Source: Providencia rettgeri (lineage in GTDB: Bacteria > Pseudomonadota > Gammaproteobacteria > Enterobacterales > Enterobacteriaceae). Taken from it: a stretch of 64,000 nucleotides of DNA. The notes beneath the pieces are model-generated. The model was not told the origin of the DNA, ran no database searches, and saw only the letters and a program-made list of their open reading frames with translations. Numbering within the stretch: position 1 is the first letter of the stretch; the number at the start of each line of letters is the position of its first letter. The position numbers were made by a program, and so were the translations under genes. Shown one piece after another: positions 1 to 9,031 of the stretch. The stretch lies in NCBI RefSeq assembly GCF_001874625.1, contig NZ_CP017671.1, forward strand, positions 4,216,001-4,280,000, given 5' to 3'.

Positions 1-360
1 GGTGCTATTTGTTTCCTTGGTTCATACCTGTTAGGTAGTACAAATTTCTGGTTATCCTATATGTTATTGGTGATAGCCGGCGCCGCGATGTATGCACCTT
101 ATGGGCCATTCTTCGCCATCATCCCTGAGATGCTCCCCAAAAACGTTGCGGGAGGTGCAATGGCATTAATCAACAGTATGGGTGCACTAGGTTCGTTCTT
201 TGGGTCATGGTTTGTAGGCTATTTAAATGGTGTAACAGGTAGCCCGAGTGCATCCTATATGTTTATGGGGCTCGCATTGTTAGCTTCTGTTTTCTTTACC
301 TTAATTGTCAAACCTAATCAAGAACAAGACGGCACTACTGCCCTCGCTAAACACGCATAA
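1..360 (+). CDS. MFS transporter, C-terminal part (2-ketogluconate type), truncated by window edge
   Basis: The reading frame is open from base 1 to the TAA at 358-360, so only the last 119 residues of a longer protein are present. It shows hydrophobic helices and small-residue-rich segments (SMGALGSFFGSWFVG) typical of the C-terminal half of major facilitator proteins, and a short charged cytoplasmic tail. From memory, the AMYAPYGPFFAIIPEMLP stretch resembles KguT-type 2-ketogluconate importers. The next gene, a GhrB/TkrA 2-ketoaldonate reductase whose frame overlaps this stop codon, supports that substrate by inference. The ATG at 61 is internal and is not the start. Confidence 0.8.
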   Translation, partial: GAICFLGSYLLGSTNFWLSYMLLVIAGAAMYAPYGPFFAIIPEMLPKNVAGGAMALINSMGALGSFFGSWFVGYLNGVTGSPSASYMFMGLALLASVFFTLIVKPNQEQDGTTALAKHA

Positions 361-371
361 TGGGGAACATA

Positions 372-1349
372 ATGAAAAAAAATATTATTTTGTATAAAAC
401 GATCCCTGCGGATCAACTTGGGCGCTTACAACAGCAATTCAACGTCACTCAATTTGATAGCATTACAGCAGACAATATCGCCAGTTTTAGGCAAGCCCTT
501 GCAACGGCCAACGGTATTATCGGAGCCAGCTACCCCATCACTGCGAGCGACCTTGCTCTCGCCCCTTATTTAACGGTAGCTTCCACCATTTCTGTGGGTA
601 TCGATCAATTTGATCTGGAGGCAATGAACGCAAGAAAAATTGCATTGATGCACACTCCGAATGTCTTAACCGAAACTACCGCAGATACCATTTTTACCTT
701 AGTGCTATGCAGCGCTCGTCGCATTATTGAAATGGCTGAAATGGTTAAAAATGGCCAGTGGACGAAAAGTATTGGCGAAAATGTGTACGGTAGCAATGTG
801 AGTGGTAAAACGATTGGTATTTTAGGTATGGGCCGAATTGGTTATGCCGTAGCAACACGAGCCTATGCTGGTTTTGGGATGTCTGTTCTCTATTACAGCA
901 ACCATTCGCATTCTAAAGCGGAAAACCTGCTCAAGGCTCGTCGCTGTGATTTAGATACCATACTTGCTGAGTCTGACTTTGTTTGTGTCGTGCTGCCCTT
1001 AGTGCCATCAACAGAAAAACTAATTGGCAAAAATGAACTCGAAAAAATGAAACCCAGTGCATTTTTGATTAATGGGTCCAGAGGAAAAATTATCGATGAG
1101 GCAGCGTTGATTGATGCACTAGAAAACCACGTGATCCGCGGTGCAGGTTTAGATGTCTTTGAAGTAGAGCCTTTACCCGTAGACTCTAAGTTACTTAAAT
1201 TACCGAATGTGGTCGCCTTGCCGCATATCGGCTCTGCCACCCATGAGACTCGCTATGCTATGGTGGAATGCGCCGTCGATAATTTAATTGCAGGTCTTAA
1301 TGGCGATTTTAGCCAAAACTGCGCTAATTTAAATGCCATACAGCCCTAA
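372..1349 (+). CDS. ghrB: 2-ketoaldonate/glyoxylate reductase (GhrB/TkrA family)
   Basis: A 325-residue D-isomer-specific 2-hydroxyacid dehydrogenase very like enterobacterial GhrB. These cytoplasmic NAD(P)H enzymes reduce 2-ketogluconate, hydroxypyruvate and glyoxylate. Visible marks are the Rossmann motif GILGMGRIG near residue 147, the NGSRGK segment with the substrate-binding Arg (about 237), DVFEVEP (about 261-267) and the catalytic His in PHIGSATHETR (about 285). An ATG at 360 overlaps the upstream stop, but the ATG at 372 has GGGGAA just before it and matches the family N-terminus (MKKNIILYK). Translational coupling to the MFS gene suggests one operon for uptake and reduction of 2-ketogluconate or a similar acid. 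Confidence 0.9.
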   Translation: MKKNIILYKTIPADQLGRLQQQFNVTQFDSITADNIASFRQALATANGIIGASYPITASDLALAPYLTVASTISVGIDQFDLEAMNARKIALMHTPNVLTETTADTIFTLVLCSARRIIEMAEMVKNGQWTKSIGENVYGSNVSGKTIGILGMGRIGYAVATRAYAGFGMSVLYYSNHSHSKAENLLKARRCDLDTILAESDFVCVVLPLVPSTEKLIGKNELEKMKPSAFLINGSRGKIIDEAALIDALENHVIRGAGLDVFEVEPLPVDSKLLKLPNVVALPHIGSATHETRYAMVECAVDNLIAGLNGDFSQNCANLNAIQP

Positions 1350-1356
1350 TAGCTTT

Positions 1357-2397
1357 CTACAGTGTAGTTGAATTTCGAATAATCAACTCACCATGAAACA
1401 AATGCTGAGTTGGTTCTTTTTCTGGGTTTTCGAGTTTTTCAAGTAAACATGTAACTGCTTTATGCCCCATTTCGGCAGTGGGTTGTGAAACCGACGTCAC
1501 CCCCTGCCCAGCAAATGCAGCCCATTCAAGGTTATCAAAACTTAAAAAACCGATATCTGCCCCCCAGCGCAACCCTTGCTGATTCATCGCATAAGCTAAC
1601 TGTAAAGTTAAAACCCCATTAGCTGCCACAATGGCTTTACGCATTCCTCGGTGAGAAATACAAAACTCAGCAACAATCGATGCTAATTTTTCAGGGTTTG
1701 GTAACGTGACTTCATGGAACTCACTCTTGATTTGCGGGTTATCCTGTGACAGCGCTTGAAAGGTTTGTAAGCGTTCTTGGCGAGCGCTGTTATACACGAT
1801 GGGTTCAGTGACAAAGCAAATCGCTTCAAAGCCTTGCTCAAGTAAATGATTGAAAGCCATTTGAGCCGAAGCAGGATTGTCTAACCCCACCATATCGCAG
1901 GGAAAGTTATCAATTTTTCTATCTAATAAAACAAAAGGCAACGTGGTTTGTTTAAGAACATCAATGAATTGTTCATTAACACCCGCTGAATTAATGATTA
2001 GCCCATCGACACGGTAACCTTTAAGTAACTGAATAAATTGGCATTCACGCTCAATGCTATTATCCGCATTACAGACAACTGTCATAAAGCCTTGCTTGAT
2101 GGACTCAGCTTCAACCCCTTTCAATACTTCCACAGAAAACGGGTTGCCGATATCCGCAATAATCAAACCAATTAACCCCGTGCGACCATGTTTTAAGCTC
2201 CGCGCCATTTGATTAGGCCGATAATTTAATTCACGAATCGCCGTTTCAATACGTTGACGAAGGTTATCGGAAAGCAAATGAAATTCACCATTCAAATAAC
2301 GTGAGATGCTGGTTTTCCCTGCCTGAGCTTTGGCAGCCACATCTTTGATCGTTGCAACTTTTGGTGTTTTCGGAACCATAACCCAGTGTTTACCCAT
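1357..2397 (-). CDS. LacI-family transcriptional regulator
   Basis: A 346-residue repressor of LacI type. The N-terminal helix-turn-helix lies around residues 15-60 (ATIKDVAAKAQAGKTSISRYL), followed by the hinge NQMARSLKHGRTG and a periplasmic-binding-protein-like effector domain with the usual IGLIIADIGNPF opening. It is convergent with the reductase gene, only 7 bases from its end. By position it probably senses 2-ketogluconate or a related sugar acid, like PtxS in pseudomonads; this is inference. An alternative start at 2379 (MVPKTPKV) would remove six residues of weak homology. Confidence 0.85.
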   Translation of the reverse strand: MGKHWVMVPKTPKVATIKDVAAKAQAGKTSISRYLNGEFHLLSDNLRQRIETAIRELNYRPNQMARSLKHGRTGLIGLIIADIGNPFSVEVLKGVEAESIKQGFMTVVCNADNSIERECQFIQLLKGYRVDGLIINSAGVNEQFIDVLKQTTLPFVLLDRKIDNFPCDMVGLDNPASAQMAFNHLLEQGFEAICFVTEPIVYNSARQERLQTFQALSQDNPQIKSEFHEVTLPNPEKLASIVAEFCISHRGMRKAIVAANGVLTLQLAYAMNQQGLRWGADIGFLSFDNLEWAAFAGQGVTSVSQPTAEMGHKAVTCLLEKLENPEKEPTQHLFHGELIIRNSTTL

Positions 2398-2457
2398 CTC
2401 GAAGAAATAATTGTTGCTGTTATCTTACCGGAAAAAAGGCTATTTTACTTGCAATAT

Positions 2458-3414
2458 TCAGCTAACCTGCTGTTTTAACCACTGAATAAAAATATCCGCT
2501 TTTGGGTGCCGCTTATCATTAAGCATCGCAAAGTAATACCGCTGTTGGCAGGTTAATGGCGTATCGCCAAAAGGCATCACGAGCTCACGGCTTTTAATCC
2601 GCTTTTCCACCAACTGCTTGCGCCCCATTGCTACACCTGCGTGGTTCATTGCGGCTACAATAGCTAAGTCTGAACGGTCAAAACACAGGTTTCGGCGGTG
2701 GGGAAACAAGGGTAGCTGATAGTATTCGCTCCATGCTTTCCACTCATCATAGTCGGAATTGCTGCTCCATGCTTGCCGGTCATGCAGTAACGTACAGTTT
2801 TTTAGTTGATGAATATTATTCAGCAAATCATATTGCTGGGCATATTTCGGACTACACACTGGAACCATCGACTCTGACATCAGGTCTTCACAATAGAGAT
2901 TAGACCTTGTCATATCATCATAATAAATTGCCACATCAATACCATAGCCGCGAAAATTAACATCATCGTTCCCTGTTAATAAATTTAATTGAATCGATGG
3001 GTATTGATTAGCAAAATCTGCAATTTTCGGGATCAGCCAGCACTGGGCAATCGATGGGCGTGAGTAAACCGTTAATTCCCCAGAAATTTCTTGGTTTTTG
3101 ATATCAATAATTTCTTGGTTAATATCATCCAGATTTTTACGTAACGCCCAATAAATACGCTCACCATCGGAAGTTAACTCAATACGCCGATGAAAACGCT
3201 CAAATAATTTAAAACCCAGTTCCCCCTCTAAGGTATTAATACGATGACTTACCGCACTGGGTGTGAGGGAAAGCTCCTGCGCCGCTAGGGCAAAAGAGCT
3301 ATGTCGCGCCGCAGCTTCAAAGGTATGTAGGCGGGATAATTGATAGCTCGATAACCGCTTATTCCATTGAATAAAACCGGATTGTTCAAATTGATTCAAA
3401 TTCGATGACACCAA
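2458..3414 (-). CDS. dsdC: DsdC, LysR-type activator of D-serine catabolism
   Basis: A 318-residue LysR-family regulator. The winged helix-turn-helix is at about residues 25-85 (LHTFEAAARHSSFALAAQEL, then LTPSAVSHRINTLEGELG), followed by the substrate-binding domain. The N-terminal leader before the helix-turn-helix is long, as in enterobacterial DsdC. It is divergent from dsdX-dsdA across 225 bases, the standard dsdCXA arrangement. In that arrangement DsdC with D-serine activates dsdXA. Confidence 0.92.
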   Translation of the reverse strand: MVSSNLNQFEQSGFIQWNKRLSSYQLSRLHTFEAAARHSSFALAAQELSLTPSAVSHRINTLEGELGFKLFERFHRRIELTSDGERIYWALRKNLDDINQEIIDIKNQEISGELTVYSRPSIAQCWLIPKIADFANQYPSIQLNLLTGNDDVNFRGYGIDVAIYYDDMTRSNLYCEDLMSESMVPVCSPKYAQQYDLLNNIHQLKNCTLLHDRQAWSSNSDYDEWKAWSEYYQLPLFPHRRNLCFDRSDLAIVAAMNHAGVAMGRKQLVEKRIKSRELVMPFGDTPLTCQQRYYFAMLNDKRHPKADIFIQWLKQQVS

Positions 3415-3517
3415 CCTCTTCCCCCCTTATTTGAGAAATGACCCAGCTCGTCGCTATCAACAATATAGCGCCTTTAAGGTGAATTTATATGATGCAAATC
3501 CTAATATTGGTATTTTA

Positions 3518-3533
3518 TATGACCCATATCACG
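3518..3533. promoter_or_regulatory. CRP-like site in the dsdC-dsdX intergenic region
   Basis: TATGA, six bases, TCACG. This fits the TGTGA-N6-TCACA CRP consensus at eight of ten positions. It lies about 107-122 bases upstream of the dsdX start. Catabolite activation of dsdXA is known in E. coli; here it is only a motif match. Confidence 0.35.
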
Positions 3534-3639
3534 CACTTGAGTTAATTGAATTCATCTAAAGCTTAGGTTTCATCGTTTGTCACCCTTGCATATTTATTAT
3601 CCAATAGAAGTACAACAACAAAATGATTAGGGGTAGGAT

Positions 3640-4977
3640 ATGGACTCTACAATGTGGATGCTCGGTACTCTGGTTATTAGTATCTTGCTGATCATAGTCT
3701 CAATTATTAAATTTAAGTTTCACCCTTTTTTAGCCCTGTTACTCGCCAGCTTTTTTGTCGGTATTGCAATGAAAATGAACCCGTTAGAGATGGTGAATGC
3801 TATCGAAAATGGGATTGGCGGTACACTCGGTTTTTTAGCCGCTATTATTGGACTAGGCACCATACTAGGGAAAATGATGGAGATTTCAGGTGCAGCAGAG
3901 CGCATCGGGATCACCCTACAGAAAAGCCGTTGGTTAACTCCAGACGTCACCATGGTACTAATTGGTTTAATCTGTGGTATCACTCTATTTGTTGAGGTGG
4001 GGGTTGTTTTGTTGATCCCACTGGCATTTTCCATCGCCAAAAAAACCAATACCTCTTTATTAAAACTGGCTATCCCGCTATGTACTGCGCTGATGGCCGT
4101 ACACTGTATCGTTCCGCCACACCCTGCTGCACTATTTGTCACTAATGAACTTGGGGCAGATATTGGCACTGTGATTGTTGCGGGCTTAGCCGTTGGTTTA
4201 GTCGCCTCACTGGTCGGCGGGCCATTATTCCTAAAGTTCTTAGGTGAGCGCTTACCTTTTAAAACGGTACCAGAAGCCTTTTCTGACTTAGAAGTCCGTG
4301 AAGAAAAAGATTTACCCTCGCTAGGTGCCACTTTATTTACCGTTTTACTGCCAATTATTCTCATGTTGATCAAAACCGCAGCAGATTTGAACATGAGCAA
4401 AGACAATCAATTATTTACCCTTTTGCAGTTTATTGGTAACCCAATCACTGCCATGTTTATTGCCGCATTTGTCGCTTATTACGTACTGGGCATTCGCCGT
4501 AATATGGGCATGAGCGTGCTACTCAGTAAAACGGAAGAAAGCTTTAGTTCCATCGCCAATATTTTATTAATCATTGGTGCGGGAGGGGCGTTTAATGGCA
4601 TCTTAAAAGGAAGTGGGTTAAGCGATTCCCTTGCGCTGGTTCTTTCAGGCATTGATATGCACCCAATCCTATTGGCTTGGTTAGTGGCTATCATTCTACA
4701 TGCTGCGGTAGGCTCTGCGACCGTTGCCATGATGGGCGCCACTGCAATTGTTGCCCCATTAATGCCAATGTACCCGCATATCAGCCCTGAGATCATGACA
4801 TTAGCCATCGGCTCAGGCGCAATTGGCTGTACCATCGTGACGGACTCCTTGTTCTGGCTGGTCAAACAATATTGTAATGCCACCTTGGCTGAAACATTTC
4901 GTTTTTACAGTGTCGCCACACTTATCGCATCCCTCGTTGCGCTGGCAGGCACCTTTGCACTTTCATTTGTGATTTAA
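3640..4977 (+). CDS. dsdX: DsdX, D-serine permease (GntP family)
   Basis: A 445-residue polytopic inner-membrane protein of the gluconate:H+ symporter (GntP) family. It has about twelve hydrophobic segments across its whole length and family features such as VHCIVPPHPAALFV and HAAVGSATVAMM. DsdX imports D-serine. The gene follows the divergent dsdC promoter region and is 12 bases from dsdA, so the two are co-transcribed. GTAGGATAT upstream of the ATG serves as the ribosome-binding site. A 228-residue antisense frame opposite its first half is a composition artefact. Confidence 0.93.
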   Translation: MDSTMWMLGTLVISILLIIVSIIKFKFHPFLALLLASFFVGIAMKMNPLEMVNAIENGIGGTLGFLAAIIGLGTILGKMMEISGAAERIGITLQKSRWLTPDVTMVLIGLICGITLFVEVGVVLLIPLAFSIAKKTNTSLLKLAIPLCTALMAVHCIVPPHPAALFVTNELGADIGTVIVAGLAVGLVASLVGGPLFLKFLGERLPFKTVPEAFSDLEVREEKDLPSLGATLFTVLLPIILMLIKTAADLNMSKDNQLFTLLQFIGNPITAMFIAAFVAYYVLGIRRNMGMSVLLSKTEESFSSIANILLIIGAGGAFNGILKGSGLSDSLALVLSGIDMHPILLAWLVAIILHAAVGSATVAMMGATAIVAPLMPMYPHISPEIMTLAIGSGAIGCTIVTDSLFWLVKQYCNATLAETFRFYSVATLIASLVALAGTFALSFVI

Positions 4978-4989
4978 AAGAGAGTAATT

Positions 4990-6324
4990 ATGACTCAGAT
5001 AAATATTGATAAGTTAATTGCTGACACCCCTTTAGTTCAGGACTTAATCGATTTAAAGCAAGTTACTTGGTTTAACCCAAACTCAACCACCACACAAGCG
5101 GGTTTACCCTATGTGGGGTTGACCCTCGAGGATGTGCAAGACGCCGAGGCACGTTTAACACGTTTCGCCCCATATTTAATGAAAGCGTTTCCTGAAACGC
5201 AAACCACACAAGGGATCATAGAATCCGACGTGGTTGCTATTCCCAATATGCAAAGTGCTCTTGAAACACGTTATGAAACGCCAATTACTGGGGAAATGTT
5301 ACTCAAAAAAGATAGCCACCTACCTATTTCGGGCTCAATAAAAGCGCGAGGCGGTATCTATGAAGTTTTGACCCATGCGGAAAAACTCGCTTTAGAAGCC
5401 GGTTTATTATCAATTGATGATAATTATGAAATTCTATCCTCAGATAAGTTTCGACAATTCTTTAGCCAATATAGTATCGCCGTTGGCTCAACCGGCAATT
5501 TAGGCATGTCTATTGGCATTATGAGTGCAAAATTAGGCTTTAGTGTCAGTGTACATATGTCGGCGGATGCACGTCAGTGGAAAAAAGATAAGTTACGTTC
5601 TCACGGCGTAAATGTTGTTGAATATCAACAGGATTATAGCATTGCGGTCGAACAAGGCCGCAAAGAAGCTGAAAAAGACCCGCGCTGCTTCTTTATTGAT
5701 GACGAAAACTCAACCACACTATTTTTAGGCTATGCGGTTGCAGGTTTACGTTTGAAAAAACAATTTGTAGAGCAAGGCATTATTGTTGATAACCAACACC
5801 CGCTGTTTGTTTATCTGCCTTGTGGTGTCGGCGGAGGCCCGGGTGGCGTTGCCTTTGGCTTGAAGTTAGCCTTTGGTGATGCAGTACATTGCTTATTTGC
5901 CGAACCCACACATTCACCTTGCATGTTGCTTGGCGTGCATACAGGGCTCCATGATGCCATTTCAGTACAAGAAATCGGCATTGATAACATCACGGCCGCT
6001 GATGGCCTTGCAGTGGGCCGCGCGTCAGGGTTTGTGGGGCGTGCAATGGAACGTTTAATTGATGGTTATTACACGATTGATGATACCGAGATGTACAACC
6101 TATTAAGCTTACTTAATCAAACGGAGTCGATTAAGCTCGAGCCTTCCGCACTAGCAGGTATGACCGGCAGTGTTCATGTCACCCAAAACACAGACTATTT
6201 ACAGTCTAAGTCACTGACACCAGAAGTCATGGCCAATGCCACCCACCTTGTCTGGGCGACCGGTGGCGGTATGGTACCGCAAGATGAGATGGATAAATAT
6301 TTATCGCAAGCCAAACTAAGCTAG
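4990..6324 (+). CDS. dsdA: DsdA, D-serine ammonia-lyase
   Basis: A 444-residue PLP-dependent fold-type II lyase that converts D-serine to pyruvate and ammonia in the cytoplasm. The PLP-binding lysine is K118 in [16 protein letters not shown], at the same position as in the E. coli enzyme. The glycine-rich phosphate-binding loop ([13 protein letters not shown]) and [11 protein letters not shown] are present. Length is normal for the family. It is the second gene of dsdXA, with AGAGAGTAATT as ribosome-binding site. D-serine is abundant in urine, so the operon fits a urinary-tract-capable enteric. Confidence 0.95.
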   Translation: MTQINIDKLIADTPLVQDLIDLKQVTWFNPNSTTTQAGLPYVGLTLEDVQDAEARLTRFAPYLMKAFPETQTTQGIIESDVVAIPNMQSALETRYETPITGEMLLKKDSHLPISGSIKARGGIYEVLTHAEKLALEAGLLSIDDNYEILSSDKFRQFFSQYSIAVGSTGNLGMSIGIMSAKLGFSVSVHMSADARQWKKDKLRSHGVNVVEYQQDYSIAVEQGRKEAEKDPRCFFIDDENSTTLFLGYAVAGLRLKKQFVEQGIIVDNQHPLFVYLPCGVGGGPGGVAFGLKLAFGDAVHCLFAEPTHSPCMLLGVHTGLHDAISVQEIGIDNITAADGLAVGRASGFVGRAMERLIDGYYTIDDTEMYNLLSLLNQTESIKLEPSALAGMTGSVHVTQNTDYLQSKSLTPEVMANATHLVWATGGGMVPQDEMDKYLSQAKLS

Positions 6325-6338
6325 TGATACATAGGATT

Positions 6339-6373
6339 AAAGCCATCTTCTTTTTTTATCAGAAGATGGCTTT
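6339..6373. terminator. Intrinsic terminator between dsdA and the M42 peptidase gene
   Basis: Perfect 13-base inverted repeat (AAAGCCATCTTCT / AGAAGATGGCTTT) with a 9-base loop, between two convergent genes. It can act in both directions. The T-tracts are short on both strands. Confidence 0.8.
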
Positions 6374-6377
6374 AAAA

Positions 6378-7427
6378 TTACTGCCCCGGTAATGGCACTA
6401 AATCACTTTCAATATAACGTCGTACCAATGTTGCTAACGCAACCAGTGAATCAATATGCGTTCTTTCCCAACCATGGGAGCTATCTAAGGCAAAACATGC
6501 TAATGCAACCCGAATATCCCACCCAGCATCAATAGCTGCCGCACTATCAGAACGGTAATGTTTAAATGTATCGCGCACATGAGGGATGTTATATTGCTGG
6601 CATAATTGCAGTAAGTGGCGCGTAATCGCTAAATCAAATGGCCCCGTTCTATCACGAAATGCCAATGTTAATGCGTCATCACGTGTTGTTTGATCAGGCG
6701 CTGAAACAGAATTATCAATCGCTAATAATTCCTGAACTTGCTCACCAAAGCCATGAGTCCCTCCAATCCCGACCTCTTCAGAAATCGTGAACATCAATTG
6801 GCAAGAAACAGCCGGTAGCACACCATCGTCCACTAGCGATTTTAATGCCGCTAACATCACCGCACAGCCTGCTTTGTCATCTAAATGACGAGAAACAATA
6901 AACCCATTGTCAATAAATTCAGGTTGGGCATCAACTGCCACCATATCCCCCACATTCAGACCATGAGATTGTAGATCTTCCGCACTATAACATGGGGCAT
7001 CAAGGCGAATTTCTAAGTTATCCCAATCAGCCACTTGAGTATCCACTTCGGTATTAAAGCGGTGACCTGATGCTTTTAACGGTAGAATGGTGCCGCGATA
7101 CTGGTGATTATCACCATACACGGTGACTCGAGCGCCTTCAGCAAAGCGCGCAGCCCAAGTGCCCGTATTACGTAACGCTAACCGCCCGTTAGGTTTGAGC
7201 TGAGTAACCATTGCCCCTAAGGTATCCAAATGGGCTGCAAGTGCCCGTTTGGGTTCATCATTACCGAATGTAATATATAACACTCCACGGCGTGTATACT
7301 GCGGTATAAAACCCAACTCAGTCAACCATTGGTGCGTTTGTGCGACCGCTTTCTCAGTCATACCCACCGGGCTAGGTGTACATAAAAGTGTCTTTAATAC
7401 TGAGGTTAGATATGCTTTATCTATCAT
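6378..7427 (-). CDS. M42-family metallopeptidase
   Basis: A cytoplasmic dinuclear metal peptidase of the M42 family (glutamyl or deblocking aminopeptidase type), about 349 residues. Candidate metal ligands and catalytic residues are in AHLDT (about residue 66), SRHLDDKAG (about 178) and ISEEVGIGG (about 216). The GTG at 7445 would overlap the upstream gene. The ATG at 7427, with TAGGTAAC before it, begins 4 bases after the upstream stop and is preferred. It is the last gene of the peptide-uptake operon, so the likely job is trimming imported peptides. The true substrate is unknown. Confidence 0.85.
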   Translation of the reverse strand: MIDKAYLTSVLKTLLCTPSPVGMTEKAVAQTHQWLTELGFIPQYTRRGVLYITFGNDEPKRALAAHLDTLGAMVTQLKPNGRLALRNTGTWAARFAEGARVTVYGDNHQYRGTILPLKASGHRFNTEVDTQVADWDNLEIRLDAPCYSAEDLQSHGLNVGDMVAVDAQPEFIDNGFIVSRHLDDKAGCAVMLAALKSLVDDGVLPAVSCQLMFTISEEVGIGGTHGFGEQVQELLAIDNSVSAPDQTTRDDALTLAFRDRTGPFDLAITRHLLQLCQQYNIPHVRDTFKHYRSDSAAAIDAGWDIRVALACFALDSSHGWERTHIDSLVALATLVRRYIESDLVPLPGQ

Positions 7428-7431
7428 TATG

Positions 7432-8202
7432 TTACCTATCTTCACTTAAAAAACGTTCTTGCAGTGTGGCTTGTAGAGCCAACATTGCTTGCTCGGCATA
7501 ATTCATGTGCTCTTCCATCACCGCCTGTACCTTAGCGGCATCTTTACGGCGTAATGCCTCTATTAATTGATACTGATATTCAATGCCTTGGCATCTATCT
7601 ACTGGTTCGGGTTTCAGGTAAATGTCTTTACAAACCGCTAAATCTTTAAGTAAACGCTGTAAAAAATGGCAGATAAACACTAAGAGAACATTATCAGAGT
7701 AACTGGCAACGACGGCATGGAAATCCAACTCTGCCATTCGCTGTTGCCAGCGTTCCTCTTCATTAGCAGGCTCATGGTCGTAAATCGCAATGGTGTCATA
7801 CAGTTTTTGAATTCCCGCATTATCGATATTATCAATGGCACTCACTGCAACAACTGGCTCTAATAATTTACGCAATGTATAGATATCTTTAATGGAAATA
7901 TCTCGCGTGAATAAATAGTTTGATAACAAGCTCATCGCACGGGATTCGGTCATTGAATCAATAAACGCCCCCCCGCCTGGGCCCGTTTTGGTTTTAATTA
8001 ACCCCTGCACTTCCAATGATTTTAAGGCTTCTCTTACCGTGCTTTTACTCGCGCTATAACGCTCAATTAGCTCTTTTTCTTGGGGTAAGCGGTCACCCGG
8101 TATCAGGTTATCCGCCATAATCGTTTCTTTTATCGCATTAACAATTTCATCAGTACGTTTAATGCGAACTGGCTCGATAGCCGCTGTCTTATCCGTGCTC
8201 AT
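7432..8202 (-). CDS. GntR-family regulator, FadR/FCD subfamily
   Basis: About 256 residues. An N-terminal winged helix (IPGDRLPQEKELIERY, then SKSTVREALKSLEVQGLI) is followed by an all-helical FCD effector domain with metal or ligand-binding residues in the usual spacing. The open frame continues upstream to 8322, but that part runs into the preceding ATPase gene. The ATG at 8202, preceded by GGGGTCCTAAT, gives the normal family N-terminus. It is embedded in the peptide transporter operon and probably controls it. The paired palindromes at 13462-13510 are candidate operators. Confidence 0.87.
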   Translation of the reverse strand: MSTDKTAAIEPVRIKRTDEIVNAIKETIMADNLIPGDRLPQEKELIERYSASKSTVREALKSLEVQGLIKTKTGPGGGAFIDSMTESRAMSLLSNYLFTRDISIKDIYTLRKLLEPVVAVSAIDNIDNAGIQKLYDTIAIYDHEPANEEERWQQRMAELDFHAVVASYSDNVLLVFICHFLQRLLKDLAVCKDIYLKPEPVDRCQGIEYQYQLIEALRRKDAAKVQAVMEEHMNYAEQAMLALQATLQERFLSEDR

Positions 8203-8233
8203 ATTAGGACCCCAACTGATTTTAAATATATTT

Positions 8234-9031
8234 CTAAGCTTCAACGCGAATACGCGGCGCACTCGCCAGTAAGTTACGAGTGTAGTCGTGTTCTGGTGCC
8301 GCAAATAAGTCACAAGTATCACGACATTCTAGCAAATCACCTAAATAGAGTACGGCCACCCTATCTGCTATAGACTCTACCACCGCCAGATCATGGCTAA
8401 TAAATAAGTAAGACAGTGAAAACTGTTGCTTTAGTTCTTCGAGTAACAACAAAACTTGGGCTTGTACTGACACATCCAATGCGCTCACAGGCTCATCAAG
8501 AACTAAGATTCGCGCATCTGCGGCAAGCGCTCGCGCAATCGCTAAGCGCTGAGCTTGCCCCCCTGAAAACTCGTGAGGGTAACAGGCTAATGCATCCATT
8601 GGCATATGGACAGCCTCAAGCAATTCAGCCAACCGCCCGTGTCTTTGTGTTTGATTCATATGCTTTAAATATTTTAAAGGCACCGCCAATGTTTCACCGA
8701 TGGTTTTGCGTGGATTTAAAGAAGCAACAGGGTCTTGGAATACATATTGAATAGCTTGACCGAAAGCACGAGCCCCCTGTTTTTGCCACTGAGCACGAGT
8801 TTGCCCGAGTACCGTAATGTCGCCTGAGGTTTCTTTCTCTAACCCAACTAGAATACGGGCTAAAGTGCTTTTCCCTGAGCCGCTTTCCCCTACGACGGCT
8901 AACGTTTCCCCTTCGTACAATGACAATGAAATATTTTTCAGCGCCTGAACTTCTCTCCCTCGGGGATGAAATAAGCTGCGAGGGTGACCAAAGGTTTTCA
9001 CCAGTTGATTAACGTCAATAACCTTGTTCAT
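8234..9031 (-). CDS. Peptide-type ABC transporter ATP-binding protein (DppF/OppF-like)
   Basis: A 265-residue ABC ATPase with Walker [10 protein letters not shown] (about residue 49), the Q-loop in QYVFQDPVASLNP (the family hallmark VFQDP..SLNP), signature FSGGQAQR, Walker B ILVLDEPVSALD and switch histidine ISHDL. It belongs to the oligopeptide/nickel branch. Its start overlaps the stop of the upstream fused permease-ATPase by one base. It pairs with the ATPase half of that protein to drive import. Confidence 0.9.
   Translation of the reverse strand: MNKVIDVNQLVKTFGHPRSLFHPRGREVQALKNISLSLYEGETLAVVGESGSGKSTLARILVGLEKETSGDITVLGQTRAQWQKQGARAFGQAIQYVFQDPVASLNPRKTIGETLAVPLKYLKHMNQTQRHGRLAELLEAVHMPMDALACYPHEFSGGQAQRLAIARALAADARILVLDEPVSALDVSVQAQVLLLLEELKQQFSLSYLFISHDLAVVESIADRVAVLYLGDLLECRDTCDLFAAPEHDYTRNLLASAPRIRVEA

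Noticed and set aside
3720-4406. 228-residue open frame antisense to dsdX
   Set aside because: Opposes a clear GntP-family permease. It is rich in Thr, Ser, Ala and Lys as expected of an antisense shadow and lacks a ribosome-binding site.
8203-8322. Longer GntR frame starting at 8322
   Set aside because: The extra 40 residues overlap the end of the ATPase gene, show no family similarity and lack a ribosome-binding site.
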